NCBI GenBank assembly: GCA_965205165.1
Contig: OZ242037.1
Coordinates: 1,860,001-1,924,000 of the forward strand
Origin: CBDESM01 sp965205165
Lineage (GTDB): Bacteria; Chloroflexota; Dehalococcoidia; Bin125
Direction of reading: 5' to 3'
Length of the DNA stretch: 64,000 bases
The stretch's first letter is position 1, and the number at the start of each line of letters is the position of its first letter. The notes under the pieces were generated by a model. The model saw only the letters and a program-made list of their open reading frames with translations, ran no database searches and had not been told where the DNA came from. Below are positions 35,641 to 46,090 of this stretch, piece after piece. The position numbers were made by a program, and so were the translations under genes.

Positions 35641-35682
35641 TGTTACGCTCGCGTCACATTCCGCGGCATCTTCCGCGGCATC
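35641..35682 (+). promoter_or_regulatory. Palindrome and tandem 12 bp repeat, possible regulator site
   Basis: TGTTACG-CTCG-CGTCACA (35641-35658) is an inverted repeat with one mismatch. It is followed immediately by two perfect copies of TTCCGCGGCATC (35659-35670, 35671-35682). Tandem repeats are typical of OmpR-family binding, and the response regulator gene is divergent from here. Binding is inference. Confidence 0.4.
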
Positions 35683-35715
35683 CCTGCCCGAATCCCGCCA
35701 ACGACTGGAGCCCGC

Positions 35716-36984
35716 ATGCCCCGATCATTGCCCCAAGGCGTCGAAGTCCGCGCCGCCGACCGCGAAGAGATGGACCAGCTCCGCTACATCAACCAGATGG
35801 TCTTCGCCGAACACGGCCACGCCGAGCGCGACGCCTCCAACTGGCTCGAACCCGAATGGACCACCTGCGTCTTCGAGCAGGGCGCGATGGCGACCTCCTT
35901 CGCCGCCTGGCCCTTCTCCATGCGCTTCAACGGCGAGCGCGCCCACGTCGCCGGCGTCACCGCCGTCGGCACCCTGCCCAACAAGCGCCGCCGCGGCTAC
36001 CTGCGCGCCGCCATGGAGCGCGCCCTCGCCGAGGAGCGCGACCGCGGCCAGTCCCTGGCCATCCTCTACGCCTCCCAAGCCGCCATCTACTACCGCTTCG
36101 GCTACGCCGTCACCTCCTTTTCCTACTCCTTCGAGATCGACCCCCACGACCTCAACTTCATCCACCACCCGCAGCCCGCCGGCGAAGTCTCCATCGCCGA
36201 CGCCAAGGAACTGCCCGGCGACGGCCAGGTGCTGAAGGACGTCTACCGCGAGTTCGCGGAGCCCCGCAACGGCCTGCTGCACCGCGGCCAGGCGCTCTGG
36301 GACGCCGGCCCGCTGGCCGACCCGGCCGCGGCCGACGGCCCGATCCGCGCCCTGCTCTACGAGGAGGACGGCAAGCCGCTGGGCTACATGCTCTTCACCA
36401 ACCGCGACACCAGCCGCGAGGAGGCGATCTACGGCTACCGCGCCGCCTCCGGCGGACAGCGCGATCAGCTGATGCTGGTGCGCGAATACGCCGCCCTCAC
36501 CCCCGCCGCCTACGCCGCGCTCTGGCAGACCCTCGCCTCGCACGACCTGGTCTCGCGGATCATCGTCCCCCACGCCCCCGCCGACGACCCGATCCGCTAC
36601 TTCGCTCGCGACCCGCGCACGCTCCGAACGAAGGTCCACGACGGGCTGCTCACCCGCATCGTCGACGTCGAGCGGGCGCTGCAGATCCGGCCCTACGGCG
36701 CGGAAGCGGCCCTCTCCATCGCGATCCAAGACGACATCTGCGACTGGAACCAGCGCACTTGGCGGATCGACGCATCCCGCCAAGGAGCCGATGTCTCCGA
36801 AACCGATGCCGCCCCGCAGCTCTCGATGGACATCTACGCCTTGGCCCAGCTGGCCACCGGCCACCTCTCCGCGACGGAGCTGGCCAAGCTGGGACGGATC
36901 GAAGCCCCGGACCCGCGCGACTTGGAAACCGCCGACGCGATGTTCAAGGCGCAGTACGCCCAGTACTGCATGAACCACTTCTAG
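35716..36984 (+). CDS. Eis-like GNAT N-acetyltransferase
   Basis: The 422-residue product has the Eis layout: an N-terminal GNAT domain with AGVTAVGTLPNKRRRGYLRA, which matches the acetyl-CoA pyrophosphate loop of Eis, then a second GNAT-like domain and a C-terminal sterol-carrier-like region ending in Phe, whose carboxylate is the catalytic base in Eis. Eis enzymes acetylate amines of aminoglycosides and lysines; the substrate here is unknown. It is convergent with the DapA-family gene and both stop codons lie in the same CTAG. Confidence 0.88.
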   Translation: MPRSLPQGVEVRAADREEMDQLRYINQMVFAEHGHAERDASNWLEPEWTTCVFEQGAMATSFAAWPFSMRFNGERAHVAGVTAVGTLPNKRRRGYLRAAMERALAEERDRGQSLAILYASQAAIYYRFGYAVTSFSYSFEIDPHDLNFIHHPQPAGEVSIADAKELPGDGQVLKDVYREFAEPRNGLLHRGQALWDAGPLADPAAADGPIRALLYEEDGKPLGYMLFTNRDTSREEAIYGYRAASGGQRDQLMLVREYAALTPAAYAALWQTLASHDLVSRIIVPHAPADDPIRYFARDPRTLRTKVHDGLLTRIVDVERALQIRPYGAEAALSIAIQDDICDWNQRTWRIDASRQGADVSETDAAPQLSMDIYALAQLATGHLSATELAKLGRIEAPDPRDLETADAMFKAQYAQYCMNHF

Positions 36985-37925
36985 CCGGCGGCGGATTCCC
37001 CCAGCAGGTACTGCCCGACCGCCCGCTCCAGCGCCGCGGTCTCCGGCCCGGTCAGATCGCGGTACGGCGGCCGCGCATGCGTCGGCGGCAGCCCGCTCGT
37101 GAACGCGATCAGCTGCTTCAGCGCCCCCAAGCGCGGAAACCCGTCCAAGATCGCGTGCAGCTCGTTCAGCTGTGCCTGCGGGCGCTCCGGCTTCCCGCCC
37201 TCCCGGTGCGCGAACTGGATCGTCTTCACCAGCGCCGGCACCGCGTTGGCCAGCCCGCTCACCCCCCCGACGCAGCCCGCCGCGTAGAGCGCCGCGTGCG
37301 CCCGATCCGACCCGGCCATCACCCGGAACTCGCTGCCCGGCCCGGTCTCCGGCACCAGATCGAGGTAGCGCCGCGCGCGATCGGCATCGCCCGATGAATC
37401 CTTGATCCCGACGACTTGATCGGGAAAACGCTCGATCAGGGCGCGGACCACCTCGTCCGCGATCTCGATCTTGGCGTGCGCCGGCATGTTGTAGAGCACG
37501 ACCCGGCCCTCGGCCGGGAGCGATTCGATCACCGCGCCGAACCAATCGGCCATCCCCCGCGCATCCACGTCCTTGAAGAAGTACGGCGGCAGCAGCGCGA
37601 CCGCATCCGCCCCGGCCTCGAGCGCGTCGTTCGCCGCCCGGATCGTGTCCGGCAGCGAGACGCAGGTCGCGCCCGCAAAGACGTCGAGCCCGCCGCCGAT
37701 CCCGCGGCAAGCAGCCTTGACCGCCGAAACCAGTCCCCGTCGCTCGTCCAAGCCGACGGAGGGCCCTTCCCCGTTCGTGCCCAGCGCCAGCACGCCCGTG
37801 ATCCCGAACCCCCGCATCCAATCAATGTGCCCCGCCGCCCAATCGAGATCCACTTCCCGCCCGCCCGACGTGAACGGCGTCACCGCCGCCGCGATCAAGC
37901 CATCCAAGTTCAGCGCCTTGGCCAT
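36981..37925 (-). CDS. DapA-family aldolase/dihydrodipicolinate synthase-like
   Basis: The 314-residue TIM-barrel protein has the Schiff-base Lys175 in VVGIKDSSGD and Tyr145 in VVLYNMPA. Where DapA has GTTGE, this protein has GTNGEG (residues 49-54), so the second Thr of the proton relay is Asn. It is therefore more probably a 2-keto-3-deoxy sugar acid aldolase or related pyruvate lyase than true DapA. The start at 37925 is 6 nt after a minus-strand TAGGAT. Confidence 0.85.
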   Translation of the reverse strand: MAKALNLDGLIAAAVTPFTSGGREVDLDWAAGHIDWMRGFGITGVLALGTNGEGPSVGLDERRGLVSAVKAACRGIGGGLDVFAGATCVSLPDTIRAANDALEAGADAVALLPPYFFKDVDARGMADWFGAVIESLPAEGRVVLYNMPAHAKIEIADEVVRALIERFPDQVVGIKDSSGDADRARRYLDLVPETGPGSEFRVMAGSDRAHAALYAAGCVGGVSGLANAVPALVKTIQFAHREGGKPERPQAQLNELHAILDGFPRLGALKQLIAFTSGLPPTHARPPYRDLTGPETAALERAVGQYLLGESAAG

Positions 37926-37931
37926 GCCCGC

Positions 37932-37941
37932 ATCCTAGCCT
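37932..37941. promoter_or_regulatory. Overlapping divergent -10 hexamers
   Basis: On the minus strand 37932-37937 reads TAGGAT, 6 nt from the ATG at 37925. On the plus strand 37936-37941 reads TAGCCT, 7 nt from the ATG at 37949. The two share the central TA of CTAG. Both genes would be leaderless and RNA polymerase could occupy only one at a time. Confidence 0.45.
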
Positions 37942-37948
37942 CGCGTCG

Positions 37949-39241
37949 ATGACGCGGCTCTACGTGACGGCGGCAACGGGGGCGCTCTCCGCGGAATCCG
38001 CGCCGGTCGGCGGCGGCGTGGCCGTGATCGAAGCCCTGCTCCCGCACCTGCGCGAGCAGTTCGACGTGACCCTGCTCACCCCCGGCCGGCGCGAAACCCG
38101 CGCGCCCGGCCGGCAGACCCTGCCCGTGCCGACCCTCGCGCAGGCCGGTCCCGAACGCCTGCTCTCGCTCAACGCCCGCGCCTACGCCCGCTTCGCGCTC
38201 GAATGGGAGGCCGCGCTCGACCGCTACTTCAACGACCTCGACCCGCGCGACGCCGTCGTCATCGCCAACGACATCAGCGAGGGCCCCCCGTTCGAGCGCC
38301 TCGCCTCCCGCGGCTTCCGCCAGATCGCCCTGTTCCACGTCGTCGTCGCCGACTTCTTCGCCCGCCGCTACCTGCCGATCGGCGCACCCGCCGCCGCCCG
38401 CGCCTGGCGGATCGCCGAGCGGCTCGGACTGGCCGCCGCAGCCCCGGAGATCGCCCGCCTGGTATGGCGCAAGGAAGCCGCCGCCGCCCGCTTCGCCGAC
38501 GCCTGCATCGTCCCCTCGCGCCCCCTCGCCGACGCCCTGGCCGCCTGCTACCCCGGCAGCGGCATCGAACAGCGGACCCGGGTGATCCCCTGGGGCGTGA
38601 TCGGAGACCCCGCCCCGGCGCGCCGCGACAAGCGCGCCGAAACGCTGGACGCGCTCGGCATCGACCGCAACCGCTTCCTGATCGCGACGCTCTCCCGCAT
38701 CAGCCCCGAAAAACGGATCGAGCTGCTGCTCCGCGCACTCGCCCGAATCGAGCGCGAATCCCCCTCGACTGCCGATCAGCTCGCCGTCGCGATCGCCGGT
38801 GCTCCCGCCTACATGGGCGGCGCTTCCTATCTCGAACAGCTGAAGCGCGAAGCCGCTTCCCTGACCCGCGTGCAGCCGACCTTCACCGGCTACCTCTCGG
38901 GCGACCGCAAATGGGACCTGCTCGCCGCCGCTGACCTCTTCGCCTCCCCCTCGTCCTACGAGGCTTACGGCCTCTCCATCGCCCAAGCCCTCGCAAGCGG
39001 CGCCCCCGCCCTAGCCGCCCCCCACGCCGGCGCAAACGCCATCATCACCCCGAGCACCGGCTGGCTGCCCCCCCCAACCCCCGAAGCCTGGTCCGCCCAT
39101 ATCCGCCGCGCCCACGCCGAGCATCAAACCAACCGCCACCACCCCCGCCGCCAAGCCGCCTCCCGCTGGGCCTCCCACCGCCCCATAGATCACGCCGCCC
39201 GCCAAATCATCCATCTCATCCGCCAAATCGGCTCCGAATGA
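37949..39241 (+). CDS. GT4-family glycosyltransferase
   Basis: The 430-residue protein has a two-Rossmann (GT-B) layout. The N-terminal part starts with VGGGVAVIEALLPHL; the nucleotide-sugar binding half has TLSRISPEKRIELLLRAL, and SSYEAYGLSIAQALASG stands at the catalytic EX7E position, where the second Glu is Gln. GT4 members transfer sugars in glycolipid or polysaccharide synthesis. The last 60 residues are His/Arg-rich. It is divergent from the aldolase gene with only 23 nt between start codons. Confidence 0.85.
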   Translation: MTRLYVTAATGALSAESAPVGGGVAVIEALLPHLREQFDVTLLTPGRRETRAPGRQTLPVPTLAQAGPERLLSLNARAYARFALEWEAALDRYFNDLDPRDAVVIANDISEGPPFERLASRGFRQIALFHVVVADFFARRYLPIGAPAAARAWRIAERLGLAAAAPEIARLVWRKEAAAARFADACIVPSRPLADALAACYPGSGIEQRTRVIPWGVIGDPAPARRDKRAETLDALGIDRNRFLIATLSRISPEKRIELLLRALARIERESPSTADQLAVAIAGAPAYMGGASYLEQLKREAASLTRVQPTFTGYLSGDRKWDLLAAADLFASPSSYEAYGLSIAQALASGAPALAAPHAGANAIITPSTGWLPPPTPEAWSAHIRRAHAEHQTNRHHPRRQAASRWASHRPIDHAARQIIHLIRQIGSE

Positions 39242-39271
39242 ACCAAGCCGATGCGGTGCGCAGCGACACGT

Positions 39272-39286
39272 TACACTTCACAAGTG
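39272..39286 (+). promoter_or_regulatory. Leaderless promoter and operator-like repeat of higBA
   Basis: TACACT (39272-39277) lies 6 nt before the GTG start at 39284. An inverted repeat CACTT-CAC-AAGTG (39274-39286) overlaps both the -10 and the start codon, a natural place for HigA autorepression. Confidence 0.45.
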
Positions 39287-39562
39287 ATTCAGCGGTTCAG
39301 AACCAAGTCGCTGGAGCGGTTGCACCACCAGAACAGCACCCGCGGAGTTCCTCAAGACCAAGTGAAGAGGCTGAAGCGAATCCTGCACCGCTTGGACAAG
39401 GCGATCGAACCCGGAGACATGAACGTGCACGGCTGGCATCTCGAACCCCTCAAGGGAAACCGCGCCGGACAGTGGTCGGTCCGCGTCACGGGCAACTGGC
39501 GAGTGGTGTTCCGCTTCGAAAACGGACATGCCACCGACGTGGAACATGTCGACTACCACTGA
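39284..39562 (+). CDS. higB: HigB-type RelE-family toxin
   Basis: The 92-residue protein has the RelE/HigB-1 fold signature: IQRFRTKSLERL at the N-terminus, then a basic RLKRILHRLDKAIEP helix, GWHLEPLKGNRAGQWS and the strand NWRVVFRF. Such toxins cleave mRNA on the ribosome. The start chosen is GTG 39284, not the ATG at 39251, since it matches the family N-terminus and follows a -10 hexamer. It is followed 27 nt later by the antitoxin gene. Confidence 0.9.
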   Translation: MIQRFRTKSLERLHHQNSTRGVPQDQVKRLKRILHRLDKAIEPGDMNVHGWHLEPLKGNRAGQWSVRVTGNWRVVFRFENGHATDVEHVDYH

Positions 39563-39589
39563 CGGCGATGCGATGAACGGAGGCCAGCG

Positions 39590-39886
39590 ATGCCGATGAA
39601 AGACCCCCCCCATCCCGGCGAGTCGATCCGATACGACTGCATGGAACCGCTGGGACTCACCGTCACTCAGACGGCCAAGCACCTCGGAGTGAGCCGCAAG
39701 CAGCTTTCGGATGTCCTCAATGGGCGGGCCGGCATCTCCAAGGAGATGGCCATCCGCCTCGACAAGCTCTTCGGCGGCAACGCCAGGACTTGGTACGCGA
39801 TCCAAGCCGACTACGACATGGCCCAGGCAATGAAGCGCGCCGGCAAAATCACCGTCACTCCGCTCGAAAAGCCCGCGCCCCGCTAA
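39590..39886 (+). CDS. higA: HigA-type XRE-family antitoxin
   Basis: The 98-residue protein begins PPHPGESIRYDCMEPLGL, the hallmark of HigA antidotes, and contains a helix-turn-helix (TVTQTAKHLGVSRKQLSDVL). It should neutralise HigB and repress the operon. A GGAGG precedes the ATG, so it is translated from a leadered position on the same mRNA. The toxin-first order is usual for HigBA. It is convergent with the aquaporin gene, sharing CTAA at the stops. Confidence 0.92.
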   Translation: MPMKDPPHPGESIRYDCMEPLGLTVTQTAKHLGVSRKQLSDVLNGRAGISKEMAIRLDKLFGGNARTWYAIQADYDMAQAMKRAGKITVTPLEKPAPR

Positions 39887-40707
39887 TCCTCCGCCGGCGC
39901 CTGTTCCCGCAGCACCAGGTGGACTCCCGCCGCGATGGCCGCGCCAACGGCTGGCGCAACCCAGTACACCCAATGATCGGCCCAGTGCCAGGCCAGGGCC
40001 GCGGGGCCGATCGACCTGGCCGGATTCATCGACGCGCCGCTGACATGGGCGCCGAAGGTGACCGCGACGGCTATGTAGAACCCGACCGCGAGCGCGAAGA
40101 TCGGCCCCTTCCGCCCCTGCTCCGCGAGCTGCAACACCAAGTAGACGAGGAAGAACGTCAGCACGATCTCCAAGCCGATCGCCTGCCACAGCGGCCCGCT
40201 CGGCAGCGTCGCCCCCAGCCACGACTCGCCCTCTCCCGTGTGATTGCGGAACAGCCCGTGCAGCACCGAACCCCCGATCAGCGCCCCTGCCAGCTGCGAG
40301 CCGACGTAGATCGGCAGCCGCCGCCCCTCCAGCTTCCCCGCCAGCCACAGCCCCAGCGAAACCGCCGGGTTCATCTGCGCACCGCTCGCCCTCCAGAACG
40401 CGTAGATCATCACCGCGACCGCCAAGCCGTTGACCAGCCCCACGCCCAGCGTGCCCAGCGCCCCCTCCTCCATCCCCAGCGCCGCCGTCGTCCACCAGTT
40501 GACGTGCGCCGCGCCCGCGCAGAAGAAGACCAGCCCGAACGTGGCCAGCACCTCCGCCATCACCACCCTGAGGTTGAGCCCCGCCGACTGCGGATCCAGC
40601 CCCCGCGCCTCCAGCAGCCCGGCGGCCGCATCGCCGATTGGCGCGGTCAAGCGCTCCAGCGGTGCTCGCCGCAGCTCGGTCTCGCGGGGCGGTCGCAGCG
40701 TCATCAA
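39883..40707 (-). CDS. Aquaporin/MIP family channel
   Basis: The 274-residue protein has six membrane helices and two NPA half-helices, in SGAQMNPAVSLG and SGASMNPARSIGPA, so the pore is complete. The second NPA is followed by Arg, the selectivity-filter residue. An N-terminal extension of about 45 polar residues precedes the first helix. It conducts water or small neutral solutes. The gene is divergent from the YyaL-like gene. Confidence 0.93.
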   Translation of the reverse strand: MMTLRPPRETELRRAPLERLTAPIGDAAAGLLEARGLDPQSAGLNLRVVMAEVLATFGLVFFCAGAAHVNWWTTAALGMEEGALGTLGVGLVNGLAVAVMIYAFWRASGAQMNPAVSLGLWLAGKLEGRRLPIYVGSQLAGALIGGSVLHGLFRNHTGEGESWLGATLPSGPLWQAIGLEIVLTFFLVYLVLQLAEQGRKGPIFALAVGFYIAVAVTFGAHVSGASMNPARSIGPAALAWHWADHWVYWVAPAVGAAIAAGVHLVLREQAPAED

Positions 40708-40780
40708 CGCGGATCGTATGCGCAGCCGCCCAGTCCGCTGTTGCCGTCCCGTTAAGACCGCCCCCTGCGTCCGGCGCTGT

Positions 40781-40786
40781 TAGGTT
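40781..40786 (+). promoter_or_regulatory. -10 hexamer of a leaderless promoter (YyaL-like gene)
   Basis: TAGGTT ends 6 nt before the ATG at 40793. No ribosome-binding site is present between them. Confidence 0.4.
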
Positions 40787-40792
40787 GCGCAC

Positions 40793-42867
<2,075 letters not shown>

Positions 42868-42871
<4 letters not shown>

Positions 42872-43290
42872 CCGCCGCGCGCCAAACCGTGACCCCGACC
42901 CTCCGCTACGAGGACGCCCCCGCCGCCATCGACTGGCTCTGTGCCAACCTCGGCTTCACCGAGCGTTTCGCCGTCCGCGACGGCAACCTCGTCCACCACG
43001 CCGAGCTCGAATTCCGCGGCTCCCTGATCATGCTCGGCTCGCTCGGCAACCATCCCGAACTCCCCGCGATGGACCGGATCGCCCACCGCGGCAGCACCAA
43101 CCTCACCGCCGAATCCGCCGAGCAAGTCGACCAACTCCACGCCCGCGCCGTCGTCGCCGGCACCGAAATCGTCCAACCCCTGACCGACACCGACTACGGC
43201 TCCCACGCCTTCACCTGCGTCGACCCCGAAGGCAACCACTGGCACATCGGCACCTACGACGCCCTCGCCGCGGACGGCCCGTCAGACTGA
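42868..43290 (+). CDS. VOC-family protein, tandem copy 1
   Basis: The 140-residue protein is a vicinal oxygen chelate (glyoxalase/bleomycin resistance-like) domain pair, with YEDAPAAIDWLCANLGF, GSLIMLGSLG and a C-terminal FTCVDPEGNHWHIGTY. The pattern resembles PhnB-like proteins. It starts at ATG 42868 in the overlap with the YyaL-like gene. A close paralogue follows 33 nt later. No reaction is assignable. Confidence 0.85.
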
Positions 43291-43323
43291 CCTCCATCCA
43301 AGCCCGACAAACAGGAGCGGCAC

Positions 43324-43752
43324 ATGACTACTCCCCGCCAAACCGTGATTCCCTCCCTCCGCTACGACGACGCATCCGCCGCCATCGATTGGCTCTGCGC
43401 CAACCTCGGCTTCAGCGAACACTTCGTCGTCCGCGGCGACGCCGGCCGAATCGAGCACGCCCAACTCGCCTTCCGCGGCAGCCTCGTCATGCTCGGCTCC
43501 ACAGGCGCCGATCCCGAATACCCGTGGGTCGACGACGTGGCCCATGTCGGCAGCACCAACCTCACCGCCGAATCCGCCGAACAGGTCGACCAACTCCACG
43601 CCCGCGCCGTCGCCGCCGGCGCCGAAATCGTGGCGCCGCTCGAAGACGCCGACTACGGCTCACACGCCTTCACCTGCGCCGACCCCGAAGGCAACCACTG
43701 GCACATCGGCACCTACGACGCCCTCGCCGAAAGCCCCGCCGCGCCTGACTGA
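43324..43752 (+). CDS. VOC-family protein, tandem copy 2
   Basis: The 142-residue protein is a close paralogue of the preceding gene; STNLTAESAEQVDQLHARAV is shared exactly. The first half differs more (VVRGDAGRIEHAQL against AVRDGNLVHHAEL), suggesting different ligands. AGGAG precedes its ATG. The 209 bp after it hold no gene I can support, only a Pro/Lys-coding low-complexity stretch and a TAGGCT (43915-43920) that may serve the next gene. Confidence 0.85.
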   Translation: MTTPRQTVIPSLRYDDASAAIDWLCANLGFSEHFVVRGDAGRIEHAQLAFRGSLVMLGSTGADPEYPWVDDVAHVGSTNLTAESAEQVDQLHARAVAAGAEIVAPLEDADYGSHAFTCADPEGNHWHIGTYDALAESPAAPD

Positions 43753-43961
43753 ACGCGCACCCGCCGCGAACGCTCTCCGAACAATCGATCCCCGACCTCG
43801 CTGCCAGTGCGGACGAACCGCCCCGAAGTCGGCCGCGCCGAAGCCAACCCCGTCTCCGACCGCGAAGCCGGCGGTGAAACCGGCGGCGGGCACGGCCGCA
43901 GCGGCGGCAGCGATTAGGCTGCACCCCGAGCGGCGCGACCGCGCCGGGAGGAGCAGCGAAC

Positions 43962-44969
43962 ATGTCTCGACGCATCGGCATCGGTTTCGACTGGCAGGGC
44001 AAGCTCGACTACGACCGCGCCCTCGCGCGCGCCCAAGTCGCCGACGAAGTCGGCATCGACTCGATCTGGGCCGCCGAAGCCTGGGGCCGCGACGCCTTCA
44101 CCACCCTCGCCCTGCTCGCCGACCGCACCAAGCAGATCCAGATCGGCACCGGCATCGTCAACATCTACTCCCGCACCCCCGCCGCCCTCGCGCAGCACTT
44201 CGCCACCATCGACGAGCTCTCCGAGGGCCGCGTCATCGTCGGCCTCGGCAACTCCGGCCCGCTCGTCATCGAGCACTTCCACGGCGTCCCCTTCCAGCCC
44301 GCCTTCACCCGCATGCGCGAATACGTCTCGATCATGCAGACCCTCTTCCGCGGCGAAAAACTCGTCCACGAGGGCAAGCTCTTCAACCTCCAGCGCGGCT
44401 TCACCCTCCGCTTCGAAACCTTCCGCAAGCAGCTCCCCGTCTACCTCGCCACCATCAACCCCAAGTCCGTCCAAATGACCGCCGAAATCGCCGACGGCTG
44501 GCTCCCCATCATGATCCCCATGGATCACCTCAAGGACGAAATCGACCAAGTCAACCAGTGGGTCCGCGACGCCGGCAAGGACCCTGCCGACTTCACCGTC
44601 CGCGCCCCCGGCGGCGTCACCGTCGCCAACACCCCCGAACAGCAGGCCCGCGCCCGCCAAGCCCAGGCCGGCACCCTCGCCTTCTACTGCGCCCGCATGG
44701 GCGAGTTCTACTACCGCCAGCTCTCCCGCCAGGGCTACGAAGACGAAGCCAACGCCGTCCGCGTCGCCTGGAACGACGGCGGCGCCGGCGCAGCCGCCCA
44801 AACCGTCCCCGAAGAAATGCTCCACCAGTTCGGCTTCGTCGGCACCACCGACGAATGCGTAGAACGCCTCGAACAAGAAGCCCGAGCCGGCGCCCTCCTC
44901 CACAGCGCCAACGTCATGGAAGAAGACCCCGACCAGTTCGGCAAAATCCTGGAAGCCCTCAAAGGCTGA
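43962..44969 (+). CDS. LLM-class F420-dependent oxidoreductase
   Basis: The 335-residue TIM-barrel enzyme shows the luciferase-like pattern: RIGIGFDWQG at the start, an EAWGRDAFTTLALLADRT block, GTGIVNIYSRTP, and PVYLATINPKSVQ. GGGAGGAG precedes the ATG. This pattern is close to mycobacterial F420-dependent reductases. The substrate is unknown. A separate transcript is likely, since a 209 bp gap precedes it and an R-M operon with its own promoter follows. Confidence 0.85.
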   Translation: MSRRIGIGFDWQGKLDYDRALARAQVADEVGIDSIWAAEAWGRDAFTTLALLADRTKQIQIGTGIVNIYSRTPAALAQHFATIDELSEGRVIVGLGNSGPLVIEHFHGVPFQPAFTRMREYVSIMQTLFRGEKLVHEGKLFNLQRGFTLRFETFRKQLPVYLATINPKSVQMTAEIADGWLPIMIPMDHLKDEIDQVNQWVRDAGKDPADFTVRAPGGVTVANTPEQQARARQAQAGTLAFYCARMGEFYYRQLSRQGYEDEANAVRVAWNDGGAGAAAQTVPEEMLHQFGFVGTTDECVERLEQEARAGALLHSANVMEEDPDQFGKILEALKG

Positions 44970-44994
44970 CCGCCGATCCGCAGCAGGCTCGAGA

Positions 44995-45023
44995 TTGATT
45001 CTCTCGCACCTGCGTTCTATCTT
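44995..45023 (+). promoter_or_regulatory. Sigma70-type promoter of the R-M operon
   Basis: TTGATT (44995-45000), a 17 nt spacer and TATCTT (45018-45023) form one of the best -35/-10 pairs in the window. The leader to the ATG at 45062 is about 32 nt. Confidence 0.55.
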
Positions 45024-45061
45024 CAGGGCGGCCGACACTCGTCAACTGCGGAGCCGGGATC

Positions 45062-46090
45062 ATGGCATCCTTCACCTTCGAGCGACTTCCGGCCCACCTC
45101 CGGAGCGACCCCGCATTTCAGCCGTCTGAAGCGGCGGTTCAGCCCGATGCCTTGGCTGCGAACGCCCTCTACGAGGGAGATGCCCGAACCCTGCTCGGCC
45201 GAATCGCGCCGGACAGCGTCGCCCTCAGCGTCTGGTCGCCGCCCTACTTCGTCGGCAAGTCCTATGAGGCGGACTGGGCATACGCGGACTGGGAATCGCT
45301 CCTGCGCGACGCGATCTCCGCACACCTGCCCATCATCGCGCCGGGCGGTTTCCTGGCCATCAACATCGCCGACATCCTCTGCTTCCAAGACGAGACGATG
45401 CCGCGCGTCTCAGCCGAAACGGTGTCGGCCCGGCGGAGCGGCATCACCCGCGAGCTCGTCCTCGCAACCATGCGGCAGCACCCGGATGCGAACCGCCACC
45501 AGCTCGCCGCGATCCTCGGTTGCAGCGAGCAGACGATCGATCGCCGGCTCAATGGCAACAACGCCCGCGGCGGCAAGCATGGCGCGCAAACCCGCGTCAA
45601 GATCGTCGGCGGACTGATCGAGGAATGGGCCATGTCGGCCGGGTTCTACCCCTACGACCGCCGCGTCTGGGTCAAGGACCCCTGTTGGGCCAACAGCCGC
45701 TGGACCAGCGTCTCCTACCGCGCCGTCGACGAGTTCGAGTACGTCTACATCTTCTGGAAGCCCGGCGTCACCAAGGTCGACCGCGGCCGCCTCTCCGATG
45801 CCGAATGGACCGAATGGGGATCGAGGGCCGTCTGGCAGTTCCCGTCAGTCCAGCAGAACGACTCCCATGAGGCGATGTTCCCCGTCGAACTGCCCCGCCG
45901 CCTCATCCGGCTCCTCACCGAGCCAGGCGACTTGGTGCTGGATTGCTTCCTCGGCAGCGGCACCACCGCGCTCGCGGCTGCCCAGCTCGAGCGCAGATTC
46001 ATCGGAATTGACAGCGACCCCGCCGCCATCGCGACCGCCCGAACGCGCTTGCGCGACGGCGGCTTCCAGCAACGCCTCGATGTTTCTTGA
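45062..46090 (+). CDS. Type II DNA methyltransferase, probably N4-cytosine
   Basis: The 342-residue enzyme has catalytic motif IV as SPPY (residues 59-62) near the N-terminus and the SAM motif DCFLGSGTTALAA near residue 300, so the order is the beta class. SPPY is typical of N4-cytosine methylases. Between the motifs is a helix-turn-helix-like insert (RHQLAAILGCSEQTIDRRL), which may help target recognition or self-regulation. It overlaps the SfiI-like endonuclease gene by 11 nt and should protect the same site. Confidence 0.9.
   Translation: MASFTFERLPAHLRSDPAFQPSEAAVQPDALAANALYEGDARTLLGRIAPDSVALSVWSPPYFVGKSYEADWAYADWESLLRDAISAHLPIIAPGGFLAINIADILCFQDETMPRVSAETVSARRSGITRELVLATMRQHPDANRHQLAAILGCSEQTIDRRLNGNNARGGKHGAQTRVKIVGGLIEEWAMSAGFYPYDRRVWVKDPCWANSRWTSVSYRAVDEFEYVYIFWKPGVTKVDRGRLSDAEWTEWGSRAVWQFPSVQQNDSHEAMFPVELPRRLIRLLTEPGDLVLDCFLGSGTTALAAAQLERRFIGIDSDPAAIATARTRLRDGGFQQRLDVS

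Noticed and set aside
4597..36327. Avoidance of the SfiI-type site as evidence for the restriction specificity
   Set aside because: Three GGCCNNNNNGGCC sites were found by eye (4597-4609, 5362-5374, 36315-36327), so no avoidance can be claimed.
36981..37925. True DapA (4-hydroxy-tetrahydrodipicolinate synthase)
   Set aside because: The Thr-Thr pair of the DapA active site is Thr-Asn here (GTNGEG), so only family membership is claimed.
39251..39283. ATG 39251 as start of higB
   Set aside because: The GTG at 39284 fits the family N-terminus and lies 6 nt after TACACT.
43753..43961. A small gene in the 209 bp before the LLM gene
   Set aside because: The open frames are short, Pro/Lys/Ala or Gly-rich, without a ribosome-binding site; the composition alone explains them.
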